From: Ligula intestinalis
Taxonomy: Eukaryota; Platyhelminthes; Cestoda; Diphyllobothriidea; Diphyllobothriidae
Assembly (NCBI GenBank): GCA_036362985.1
Contig: JAYGXS010000004.1
Coordinates: 23,845,064 to 23,909,063 of the forward strand
DNA length: 64,000 nucleotides
Reading direction: 5' to 3'
Each line of letters begins with the position of its first letter. The first letter of the stretch is position 1. The notes under the pieces are model-generated. The model searched no databases. It worked only from the letters and a program-made list of their open reading frames with translations, and was not told where the DNA came from. The position numbers and the translations under genes are program-made. Positions 37,901 through 49,900 of this stretch are shown here, piece after piece.

Positions 37901-40900
37901 GAGTCCAGCACTACGATTTAAGCATAGGGGTTCGATGCGTAAGTGGGAAGATATTTTATGAGCCAGGCAGACAATTAACACTACTTCTAGACTAGAAATG
38001 AGGGGAATCACCGAGAAAATGGCCAATTTCAACCCATTCCTGATTCAGAGTTCAATCGGTAGCAAACTCTCTTTCCAAAAATTAAACAAAATAATTGCAG
38101 TGTAGTAATTAGACGACAAATCACCAAGCAAGGCAGCTGTGCCCTAACAATATGCTATTTCTTCCTTTATTTCTACTTTGCTAAAGTCCTGAATTCAGCT
38201 TTTTTGCATTTGCCTAACTCGGTTTCGTCTGTTTTGCACAACACTTTTCGTTTCTTCCTACTTTCTTGTTGTTGGTCAACTTAGTAACATCACCTGCTTA
38301 TCCCAGAATCTGAAAAATGCAAATATAATGACGCAGGGCAATTAAATTATGTGAAGCATCCTCGAAACAGAGTGCAACCGGAGAGCCGCGGTCCTAAAAA
38401 TTACTCCGCGCCGGACTTGAGCGTGTTGACCAAGACCTGTGTGCCACCTCAGGCCCTACCGGCTTGCGCGTTGCCTTTCGACACGCCCAGAAATTAAAGA
38501 GGGTACGTAGCGCGCAAAGGTGAACTCGTGAGACCGGATGACGCACGCCATTCTGTCGTCTCCCCTGCGAAGTTGTGACATGCGTGGCCAGAGACCGAAG
38601 ATGACCGGTGATGAGTCGAAAGCATGTGCGTACGCACGCGCGCGCAGGACAATGCATCAAGGCGGTAGACAAGCTATGCGCCTCTCTCCGGTGTTGTAAG
38701 CTGCACACTTTCCTTGTCTCTGACATGGTGTGACACGCACACGCGAGTAACTTCGCATTTGAGCAACTGCAAAGCACCGCGGCCGCTAAGGAAACGCCTA
38801 GGGGGCGGTGGTCAGAGAAGCACAGCCACAGTCAAAGTCTTGTTTAAGTGGAAACAATGTGGAACCCCAAAGTTGCCACCCTTTATTCCACCCTCGTATG
38901 GTTTTTCTAATGGGGAAATGAGGTTTTTGAATTCGAGTAAAGCACTGTTATGGCAGAATTTGTGCACAAAGCAAATTGGGGGGAAATCTGGGACAATGTG
39001 CGCCGACTGAAATCCCTCTGGCTATGAGGCAGAACCATGGTTGGGCAACGAAGGCCCCAGTAATTGTAGTGTGGCGCCCATATATCAGGTTACAGGACTC
39101 AATACCCCCGGGTGTGCCTTGTGGTTAACTCTCGGGCCCCACCAGCGGCGACACTGTGGCAATGAAGATGGAATAGCATTTTTGGCTTATTATTCAGGTC
39201 AGGTTTTTTAAGGGAAATATACACCAATGCCTTTGAACTCCCTATTGGTACAGAACAGCTATAAACTGCATTGGTTCAGCAGAGCACTGAAAAGGAGTGG
39301 CGATGCCAGTAATAGGAACTGGGCAGAAAGAGCAGACAGAGAAACACGACCCTACATTTGCAAATCCTGCGGCTTGGACGGACGTTCTGTCGGTTAAAAG
39401 TCCAAAATTCCAAATACTGAACCATGGGCCTGTTGTTACTGACCTTAATTTAGGGTCATCTGGCTCACGAATGCAGTATCTGGAAGAGGAGACCAAATGG
39501 GACTTGACGCATCATCTTTTCGATATCTATAGTCCGTGCACCGTTGCTGTGATATATTGAGTCTCTCACAGACGGCAGTGTATATGTATACACAAACCAG
39601 GCGTTTTGCTGTTCCGTATAGGTGGATTCCATACGAGCGGTAAATTTGGGCGAGTAATATCGACTCAAGTGTGATTAAATTCATGACACCAGGTGGGGCG
39701 TTTGTAGCTCAGTGTTTAGGGCGTTGGCTTCCGGTAAAGGCCTTCTCTACCACGTGGGTTAAAATCCCGCCAAACGCCTCGAGTTTTTCACAATTGGGTC
39801 AACTCAAACATGACCCAACCAGCGTGTAGCAAAGCTCTCTACTCCAACTCTGTCCAAAGGCTATGGCGAGAAGCATGCTGACTTAAGATGCCCTCCGTAC
39901 AAGTGTTTTTGACGCTGGCCGCGTTTGTGGCAGCACTGATTGCGGCCTTCACCTTGCCAGGTAAATTCATTCGGGTAAAGTTGTAAATATGGGCGGCAAA
40001 TGCCCTCGTATGCCATGCTTCACCAATCTTTCACCAGCAAAGCACAACTTGGGAGCTGGACACTATATTTACCTCTCTCTATTCCTTTCCAAAATGTAGG
40101 TCAAGAGCCTGGGGAAGCTTTTGTGGTCCTCGGAATGCCCGGCTCATACCTAACCGAGGGCAATGTCTTCTTAGGACACTATAAGGGCAGGCAGACGATT
40201 GCTTCCGTGCGTCTGAAGAGCTCCCCCCAGGATCTCCAACACAGAGGCTTTAATCTGGGATACGCGGTGGCCATGCATAAACGTCCATCCTGGCGTCAAA
40301 GGCTGTCCGCTCGATTCAGTATCCTCGCCTCCAGCCCCATGTGGATCGAAAACAACTACATGGGTATCGTAATGGTGCTCACGGAAGCATTAAATATTGA
40401 ATCGGTAAGTTGGTAGTTGATTGATATTTTCTGAACTACACAAGGCACATGAGAATCATCACGACTGGAGTCGAACACAGAGCGTTCCAAATTTGTGGAA
40501 TTTAAGACACGGCTAGAACAACGTTTATTGGTTCTGTCGTTGCCCACTAAACTTAGGCGAAAATATCAAACGACAGTGGTATTTAAACTACTTAAACATG
40601 CCCAGCATGATGCACGCGCTGCATGCATCCTATGGGGACGCATTCAACAACAAAAATTCCATGCAATGTATACTAATTATAGGTCTTTGGAACTTCCTCG
40701 TTTATATCGCTGTTTAGAGCTTAATTATGTGGAGTTGTTTTAATTTGCCAAGCAGATTGAGCACCTGGAGACAGAAAACAAAATGTTTATTTAACTGTGA
40801 AAGGGAATCTTTTAGCACTGTAGAACTTCAATAATAACAGAATTGTGGAGCTTACTGGAAAAAAAAGCTTTATGAGGCGAGTTCAGCTTGGCTCAGGGAC

Positions 40901-43900
40901 GCTTTATAAAGGGACCAACAGCTGACTAAACGGGAGATAGCGGACAAAGAAGGTTAACTAAGGGTCAGCCTCTCAAAAGAACATGACCTAAACGCCCTCG
41001 AACAACTAGTCATAAGTTAGTTCTGCCTGGGGATTTTAACTGTACCAGCTTCCGGCATCGTCTGTGTATCTTTTGGATAGACATACGCAAGCCAAAAAGG
41101 AAACTAAGAGTGTCTCAGTTGCTACGTTGTGTGCTGTTAAACGCGTCGGGATTTGCTCGTTTTAATATCATTTAAACATATGGGTCCGTTTTCGGATAGA
41201 ACTGGAGCCGCGCTGCATGTCGATCAAGCTGGTTATATATATATATATATGTGCATGCAGGAAATCCATAGAAGTTGGGACTTACTGGTAATCTATTTTA
41301 AGTCGGGAAAATTCGGTCTTTTTGTGTGCATTGCCAGATAAGAAAAGTTTGTTTCTGAAAATTCCTGCTTTTATTAAATAAGAGCATTCTGATGAAAAAG
41401 GACTAGGTATCGTCTTTCGTTAATTCATATCGCTCTCCCTTCACGTATTTCAACCAGTGACTTTATCATTTTGTGAATGCCCACTGACTGTTAGCCCTCC
41501 ACGTGCAGGCGCACATTTTCTCTTAGAAATACAATGAACATACCTAGAATGTAAGGTTTCGTTACTGGCTGCATTAAGCAAACTGCTCTATCACTCATTC
41601 CCCCCTGCTGAAAGTTCCGATTCTAATCTAGTTAAGCGTCTTCGAAGTCTTAGATTACATTATGGGTCAGAACGTGTACTCAGCATGCAAACATGGCAAC
41701 AAAGCATAGATGATGCACTTTTTGAATATTTTACCGTACTCTAATTCCCTCTTCGCACCAAGTTATAGAACTCAACCCAAAGGAACCCACTCTTAATCAC
41801 TAAGCTTTCTACATACCAATCAATCTGGTCCTACTTATTCTATCAACACGTGGTTTTCCAGCATTACATTGTTTACAGCTTCCCAACGCCCTAAAATAAG
41901 ACTTGTTGGCTACAATTGTCTGCATCAAAATGCCTTCTCTAGTTTACGTAATTTTGTCTAACAGCATGTCTGATGCCTTCTGTGTGCAGCTAGTCGCTAA
42001 AGCATGTCTCTAGATATACCGGGTGCCTGCGGGACGCATGCGCGTCCATGCATTGGCAGGCGTCTAAGGGGCCTTGCTGAACGCGTACATCCCCCCACTT
42101 TAATTCCATCCGACGCCCTGTTGTCATCTGTGGATCTCTGGAGCTGTGCAAAGCGGCGCGACCAGTAACAGATGTGGAGGTTCGGTCTGGCCGCCACACT
42201 CCATGTACCAGCGCATTGACATGGACCAGTCATCATGAAGTATTTTATGCCAAGACAGCCATTGCACACAAACATTTCACAACTAATCGTCTCGACCTAG
42301 TCTAATAACCCCTTCCCAGTGGACATAAGAAGAGAGACGAAGGCAATAACAGCTCACGAATATGTCGCTAGAGGTTCTCCAGGTACCTTCCGTTTTCGTC
42401 CAGTTCGACAGGCAAGGTAGTAACGTCCGCAGTTTAGAATTTTGTGCCCACCCACCGTCACCACTATCGCCACAAAACAGCAGCTGCGATGAATTCTCAG
42501 TAACTGTAATAAATACTGCGTCCAAAGAGGCACATCTTAGGCGAGAGCGGCACGGTTGTCTAAAAACTAGCACCGTCATCGGAGATGATGCCGTTTCTAC
42601 ATAATCATCCAGCACAGGAGCCTTCCATACGCCTCCCCGAACGTTAAATTGCATCCTTCCCTTTTCTTTTTTCTGCGAATAAGTTCGCAAGTGCACCTAT
42701 ATTTTGGACAGGACTGCCGTCGCAGGCGGGTGTGTGCGACTGCCACAAGCCCCTACCAGTCAATTAGTGTGGGTCGTGGTTCTGGCTCCCTGGAAGATGT
42801 AGTGGAGGGGTCAGGGTTGCGGGGTCGGTCTGCGCAGAAGAAACCGCAATGAGGGCGCGTGAAGGGTAGGAAAGCGGCGCACCCGCATAAGGTTCGTATG
42901 CGTGCACGTACCATTTTTTATGGCCTATGCCAGGCTGGGTTGGATGTTGGACTAGACAAGCAGGTCGGTCGGCGAAGTGTGTAATTCTTAAAGTGAGTGC
43001 GTGGACGTGGTGTGCGCCTGGACATCTGCCGGCTTTTTCAACGGTGCCCTTCAGGGGCCATGGTGGGCGCGCGCGAGCGCGCGTGAGTAGCGAGGACGAG
43101 GCCGGCTAAGTGCTATTCCCTCAAATGGTGTTTACTATGTACAAAAACTGGGGAATCTCCTGCCCAATCTGTTCGCCCCCACGCGTGGCATTTTGTCAGT
43201 GGCCGAGACGGCGGCTGGGACGTCAGTATGCGGTCAGCCTCTGGGGTGATGATGCACGATGCAGGTGTTTGATTGCGTATCAAAGTATGACGCGTCAGAC
43301 CTAATTGATGACTACTCTCTCCTCTAGCTGTGATTTTACGAAAGGGCACAGAGTCTATTTACGTGATCTGTATACACATATTAACAAACCCAAGCCCGTG
43401 CTAATACTGTTGACAAAACTGTTTTCGTAATTATCCTGCGTTAACTACTCCTGGCGTTCTCCACACATATCCTTATCAAGCCTCCTTTTTTACGTAAATG
43501 GGTAAAATTTTGCTGTTTCCAGTGGGTGTCAATAAATTACTCACCCTTACAACTCAGGCGATAAGCTTAAAGCTCATTATGGCCGAGATTAATTTTGTAA
43601 ATGTTAGAATAATTATGTGCACTTCTGCGGTATCCATGAGCACCACGAATTCGAACAGCGATAGGAAGTGTACGCACTTTTGGTAGACTTCTAACTGTTT
43701 GTCCTAGAAATCTGACGGGATAAGAAGGTGCCTTTTATTTAGTGATATGTATTAAGACAGAAATGGTAGTGGTGTGTGTGTGTCGTAGCCCATAGTTGGA
43801 TCAGGAATCCCCGCCGGAATCCAAACTGGGAGTAGTTGGGAGACGGAGAAAAGCCGCGACCTCGACCGGCTTGAGCCACAGGTCCGTGGGAGTGAGGAGG

Positions 43901-46900
43901 GTGCCTGGCCGAGAACTGCAGGCGAACAGATGACGGCAGTCATGCGGCGAGACGCCGCAGTCGGGACAGCAGTCGGGTATGGATGGGTCGAGCCGGTGCT
44001 GGTACTGCCGAAGGAGCATACAGTAGCCACTGCGTAGCTGCGCCAGAGTACAGCGAGTAACCCTCGGGAGATGTCGTTCCGAGGCCGCGATCGGAGGCGG
44101 ATAGCCACCCAAAAGGACCGGGGGACGGTAACCTCGTTTCTCCTCGACAACGACTCTCTGGTGGAGACGCTGGAAGCCTGTCTTGGTGGCAGAGCTATCA
44201 ACAGGTAGATCCGCGAGAGACGAGGCAACAGCTTCCTTGTGGAGTGCTCGAATAGACGGCCGGACGTTGCGGCAGGGCTCGGGAGCGGTGCAACGGTGAT
44301 GATTGGGATGGCCGGGTTGCGAACAACTCCACCAGAACTGCTGGCTAAGGAGAGTGTTGTGATTGGCGACCGGTAGAACAGAAGCCTCCGCATGAAGATG
44401 ATCTATAGGCGACATTTTATAGCAACCCGTGATCGTGCGGAGGGCAGCGTTTTGGGCTGACTGGAGGCGGCGGAGGCTGGAAGAGCTCATCGTAGGAGAC
44501 CAGATTGATGCCGCATAAGTGAGGTGCGGCTTGGCCAGCGCCTTGAAAGCAGTCGACAGAGTCTCTTTCGCACAGCCCCAGGATGTGCCTGCTAGAGCCT
44601 TGAGGACCTTGGTGCAGCGGCTTACTTTGCTTGCGGTCTCCCTGGCATGGTCTGCGAACGTGAAGAGCGGATCAAAACGCACACCAAGGAGTTTGGGCTT
44701 GCGGACGAGCGGTAAGGACGCCCCATTGACGGTGATGACCGGGTGACGATTGAACTCCTTCGGATCAAGCGTAAAGACAGTTACGGACGACTTGGCTGCC
44801 GAGATCGTCATTCCGCGCTGGGTGAGGAAGTTTTCGACAACAGGCATGAACTCCGTGAGGAGCTGTGCAGCCTGATCGATGTCATGTTGCCGGCAGAAGA
44901 ACGTAATATCGTCCGCATAGGATATCACTTGCACAGGTGTCCGGGGGAGTGGGAGCTCTCGCATGTAGATGTTAAAGAGCGTCGGGCTGAGCACAGAGCC
45001 TTGAGGGACGCTACAGGACTGCTTACGGGGCTTGGAGAGAGCGCCCCGGAAGAGGACACGATCGTGACGGCCACGGATGTAAGCCGCCAACCATCGGACC
45101 AGGCCAGTCGGGACGTTCAACGAGACCAAGTCCTGCAGGAGCTGATCGTGGCGGACGCAGTCAAAGGCTCGTGACAGGTCAATTGAGACTGCCACGGTCC
45201 GCGAAGCGGGCTTCTGTTGATTGAAGCCCTCGAGGATAGCGTCGCTGAGCTCGAAAAGCGCCGTTGTAGTTCCACGACCCGATCGGAAACCATGTTGGTG
45301 GCAAGATAGTTCCGCCACAGACGTCAGAATTGGGTGGATGAGCCGTTCCAGGATCTTCGCCAATGGACTGAGGAGGGCGATTGGACGATAAGAGGTCGCT
45401 AGGCAGGGGTCCTTACCCGCTTTGACCAGAGGGATGATGATCGACTGGCGCCAGCAATCAGGGATGATTGAAGTTCCCAGTGAAAGGTTGAAGAGGGCGG
45501 CAAGGTAGGCAGCCACCTTCGGGCCGATGTGGCGCACATGGATAGGCGCCAGACCATCTGGTCCTAAGGCTTTCGAAGCTCTCATTTTCTTGACGGCGGT
45601 GAGGATGGCATCAGCCGAAAAGGAAATATCTGTGGGCGGGGCTTTATGGAGGAGGCGAAGAAGGGGGCGTTGGCTTTTGGGACTGGGCGCCGAGCGGGGT
45701 GAGAACAGCTTGTTCATCTTCGCGGCGATCTTACCGTTGTTGGTAATGAACTTACCGTCCCCAAAGCTAATAGACTGGTTTGATGTATCAGCCCGGGGTT
45801 TGGTCAGGTTGCGTAAAAGCTTCCAAGTGGCAGCTGAGTTGCCGCTGAAATTACAATCTGAAACTAGTTCATGCCAGCGTTGGCGTTTGCCATCGTTGAT
45901 AGTCTTAGTGATTAAGCCATTCAGTTCGCCAACGCGCGGGTCACTGGCATCACGCGCTCGTATTTCGTCTCTCTCTCGTTCCAGGCGGGAGCCTTCGGGC
46001 GGATAGTTAGGACGAAGAAAGGGAATGCGGCCGTTAGGGATGTGGTGACTTGCTGCTGCCAGGAGTAGTCGACGAAGGGCTCGCTCCGCCATGTGGACAC
46101 AGGTGGGAGGCGGTAAGCCATCGATCTCGGCTTCGCATTCGGTCGTGAACGCTGCCCAATTGGCTTTCTTGAAATTAATGAAGTGCCGGTTGGGGGCCTT
46201 GATACGCTCGGCGGCGGTGGCCAATTCGAGCACAATGGGGAGGTGGTCGCTACCCAGGCTGATTTCCGTCTTCCACATGGTGGAGGCTACCAGACTGAGA
46301 CTGGCGAGGGAAACATCGGGCGAGCTGGAGGCGCCGTTGGTCGGGAGCCGCGTTTGGCTGTTCTCGTTGAGAACGGCAAAGGGGGCGTGTTCTATTTCAT
46401 CAGCCAGAGCTTCTCCACGGGAGTCGGCTGCCAAGTTAGAGCACCATAGGTCATGGTGAGCGTTGAAGTCACCTAGCACCAGACTGTCTCCAGAAGGTAA
46501 GTAGGGAGCGATAGAGGCGGTGAAACCGGGAGAACAACTGGAAGTTGGAGGAATGTACACGTTCACGACGGTTAGCGGCGCCGGGCCAATGTCAAGGGAA
46601 ATCGCCAGTACTTCCGTGGGATCGGCTCCAAGCAGGGGAAGCTGGTGATGGGCAATGGATTTGTCCACCAGAAAGGCCAAACCTCCGCCTTTGTTGCGGC
46701 CGCGGTCGCGACGGACAATCGTGTAATCGGCACAGGAAGGGACCTTAGTGGAGTTAGACCACTTTGTCTCTTGGATAGCCGCCACAGCTATGCTGTGCGA
46801 GCGCATGAAGGCCAGGAGCTGGTCAAGCTTCCCAAGGAGGCCGTTGGCGTTGAATTGTAAGATCTTAAGACCAGGTGGTGAGGCAAGGTCGGAGACCAGA

Positions 46901-49900
46901 AAATTTGGGTTCAGAACTGGACAGGCTGGAGGCATGGAGATCGGTGGGGGCACGGGACAGCTGGGACACGCGAAGGCGGGCGACCAATCGGCAGCCGTGG
47001 CGAGGCCACTGCAGCGGAGATGGCACCAGCCATTGCAGGAGCCGCAACGTACAGACCAGTCGCGGCGGCCCAGACGGACTCGGCAGGACGAGCAGTACCA
47101 GAGAGGTCCAGGGTTGGCCTCGATTCCGGCGGCGAGGAGGAGGAGTCGGAGCAGCGTGGCCGGGAGGGGCTGTTCCGTCATCAAAAACACGGATTGGGCG
47201 GAGGGGAGAGTTGATCCAACGTAGGGAGATGGGTGTAGCAGACCTTGGCCGCCGGGAGGGCGGGTGGGAACGCGGTTCGTAGACGCGTCTGCTGTGGTTC
47301 CCAAATGGTAGTGGTGTCTACGGTAGGCGTTAAATTCAAAAGCGTTCATAACTTAAAGACGCAAACAACAAAGAAGTAGATGCAATCGCTGGGACGAGGA
47401 CTTTATTCGTTCGACGTTCCAGATTCCAGCTGGAACCCTTCTTCCTAGACGGCATCAGATGGCTTCGGGCTGGAATCCAAAACATCAAGTAAATAAAATT
47501 CTCTCCCCAGCGATCGCGTCTGCTTCTTCTCACTGACTTCCTATGAGTCGCATTTTGCCGGTATCGACGCAAATAACAGTAGATAAGATTCTTTTATAGT
47601 TACGAGAAAATGAGAATCTACATTCCATTTCGATGCAGTGAGATGTCGCGGTTAATACGCAGTAGTTGCCGAAAGGAAAATATTGGTGAAAAACTAACAA
47701 GCAAATAGCAGAGTAAGTGATTAATGACGAGTGAGCCTAGGTTCATGGTAGACACGGTAGTTATCATTGTTCCTATTAATAAGGTATCGCGCTTTAACTG
47801 TGCAAAGTTAAGATGATGTGGTTATCCGGCTACTAGGTGAACGGCCTCCTTTCCAGTTGGAAATAAATAGCTTACTTGAAGGGCTATGTATCTAATAAAA
47901 AGCGGTATAACAGGGTTCATGTAATCTGTCAGCGGTTTTCATAGCGATGCGTAGGACTGCGATTCCGGAAACCCGTTTCCTTTATAAATTTCCTAGAGCT
48001 TGTTAACTAGGTAGTGCGGGATTTGTCGTTGCCTTTTCGGCAGATGACGACTCGTGCGCGATTGTCATCCTCGCTCCATCAATTTTACAGCAGCGTCCTT
48101 TACAGATACTGATAGGGGTTAACTACTCTTATTTCAAACAGCTCAGACTATTGAACGGAATACCTCTGTACACTCTATTTGCCAACAGTCCACGTAAATA
48201 ACAAGCTTGAACAATAGAAGTACATCCTGTTTCAATTCTGCCTCTATGACTCCTCGTCAGTTTGAAGTTACTGATACAGGCGATACATAAAAGCTGGCTA
48301 AGCCCTACCGAAGGGAGAAAAAAATCTACAAATCCAGCCTGAAATGTACTCGAGCGTTTATTTTACTGTTAGCAGCTTTAACGGTCTGGTTGTATAATGC
48401 TCACGCCTGCTGCCCTCGGTAATTTTCAGTTCATTATTTGAGGAACTAAAAAGAATAGTTCTACTTATTGTGAGCGTGTTTTATAACACGGTGTTTAGTC
48501 TATTCAAATAGAACTGCTCTTGGTTAGGCTGCCACATATTCTGCTTCCCGGGTGCGCTTGAATGAATGGATTGGTTTTTGAATCACTTAATTGCACCATT
48601 ATTTTGCCAAATGCACTGCTCCTCCAATCACCAACGTTCCCCTTGTTTATGTTTTGTGTAGATCGACCTTATTCGTGATCAGTGGGGACACGTTGGCAGT
48701 TTCTTCGGTTACAGGTAAATTGTTGTAAATGTCTGGAGATATATTTTTTCCTCTTAATTTGGATAAGACGCTGTTTTCCACGCGGTACAGTAAACATAAG
48801 TGTTTTTGGCCTGCTTACCAAAGCAACATAATTAAATCCATAAAATATAGCCAATTACAATGCGGTTTGTAATGAATGCAAATAAACGTCATCGCCCTTT
48901 CTGACCTGTTCCCATATTTGCATTTCTAGTGAGAAAACGTCGACATAGCACTAGTAGCTTTTTTCCGGCTAATGTATGTTCCAGGGCTTATTAATATAAA
49001 TAGCACTTCATCCTCCAACAGTTCTTGAAAAACTTAATTTTTAAATGAATTTATGTCTGGCGTAACTACAAAACCTCTACAAGAGGTTGGGTACGCCGAC
49101 ATCCAGGTCACCTAATTAACCACCCCATATCAACTTCAGTACAACCTGAAAGGGGGTCTTCCTATTGGGTTCGTACAGTCTGCGCCTGCTAGGTAGGCAA
49201 TCGCCCGCAGACGAAGGCAAATAACCGGGAAATGTCTACGTCATTTAGTCTATGTCAGTAGACCTCAGAAAATTATTGACTGAGCATGTTTGTAGGACAG
49301 CCCCTGAGTGCTCTAAAAGGTGCCTTGAAACAAAACTAAACCAGCTTACGTTGACCTGTACATTTGCTGCGCGCCATCCCCGCGCACTCTAAGACAGATA
49401 CACACCTACATGCATATTTCTCTTCAGCTGGTCAAATGAATCTTCTTTTAATCTTCACATGCGCCCAGCGCCAGTCTGGCTATAGCAACCGCTTTATTCT
49501 ACGGTTTATCGAAAACTGATCTAGCATTTGGTCGGGTACACAGATTCTATCTTCGCGAGTGTCTCCAGCGTAGCGTTCTTTTTATTCGAAGTGGATTCTG
49601 TGCTGTGAAGGCCTACGAGAGTCCGACTATGACTTGGTTTGCGGTCGAAAGGGTTCAGATAAGAGGGCAGGATTGTTGTTTAATGCGTACTTGGAGCCAT
49701 GGCCACTCAGTTGAATATGGTAGAGGGATACTGACCAATACCGTTACGGAACATACTTACTCCACTGTGCCTTAGACCTCAATCTTGAGCTCCACTAGCA
49801 GCCACACAGAGTCGACTATAATAGGCAACAGAACACTACCGACAACGACAGGGACTGTAGAATGAGCATTTCTAGCTTAGTAGACCTCATCAGCTAGCCA

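Larger units (their letters stand above)
36959..40099 (+). other. Integrin intron 2 (3.1 kb)
   Basis: Non-coding. It contains a GC-rich block (38390-38800), a SINE-like repeat on the minus strand (39245-39430), a tRNA-like sequence (39697-39778) and a possible alternative first exon (39888-39960). Confidence 0.7.
40405..48661 (+). other. Integrin intron 3 (8.3 kb)
   Basis: Contains an antisense LINE (43776-47302), a pair of inverted Penelope-type termini (47373-47526) and a GC-rich block (about 42700-43100). No other coding sequence is supported. Confidence 0.8.

Noticed and set aside
43752..44393. Minus-strand open frame overlapping the end of the LINE ORF in another frame.
   Set aside because: Shadow of the GC-rich LINE coding sequence.
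44519..47282. Several plus-strand open frames of 60-160 codons.
   Set aside because: Antisense shadows of the LINE; no known domain.
47182..47349. Upstream 56-codon extension of the intron 3 LINE ORF.
   Set aside because: It crosses the 15-bp target-site duplication into host DNA, so it cannot be part of the element's protein. The ATG at 47181 is preferred.
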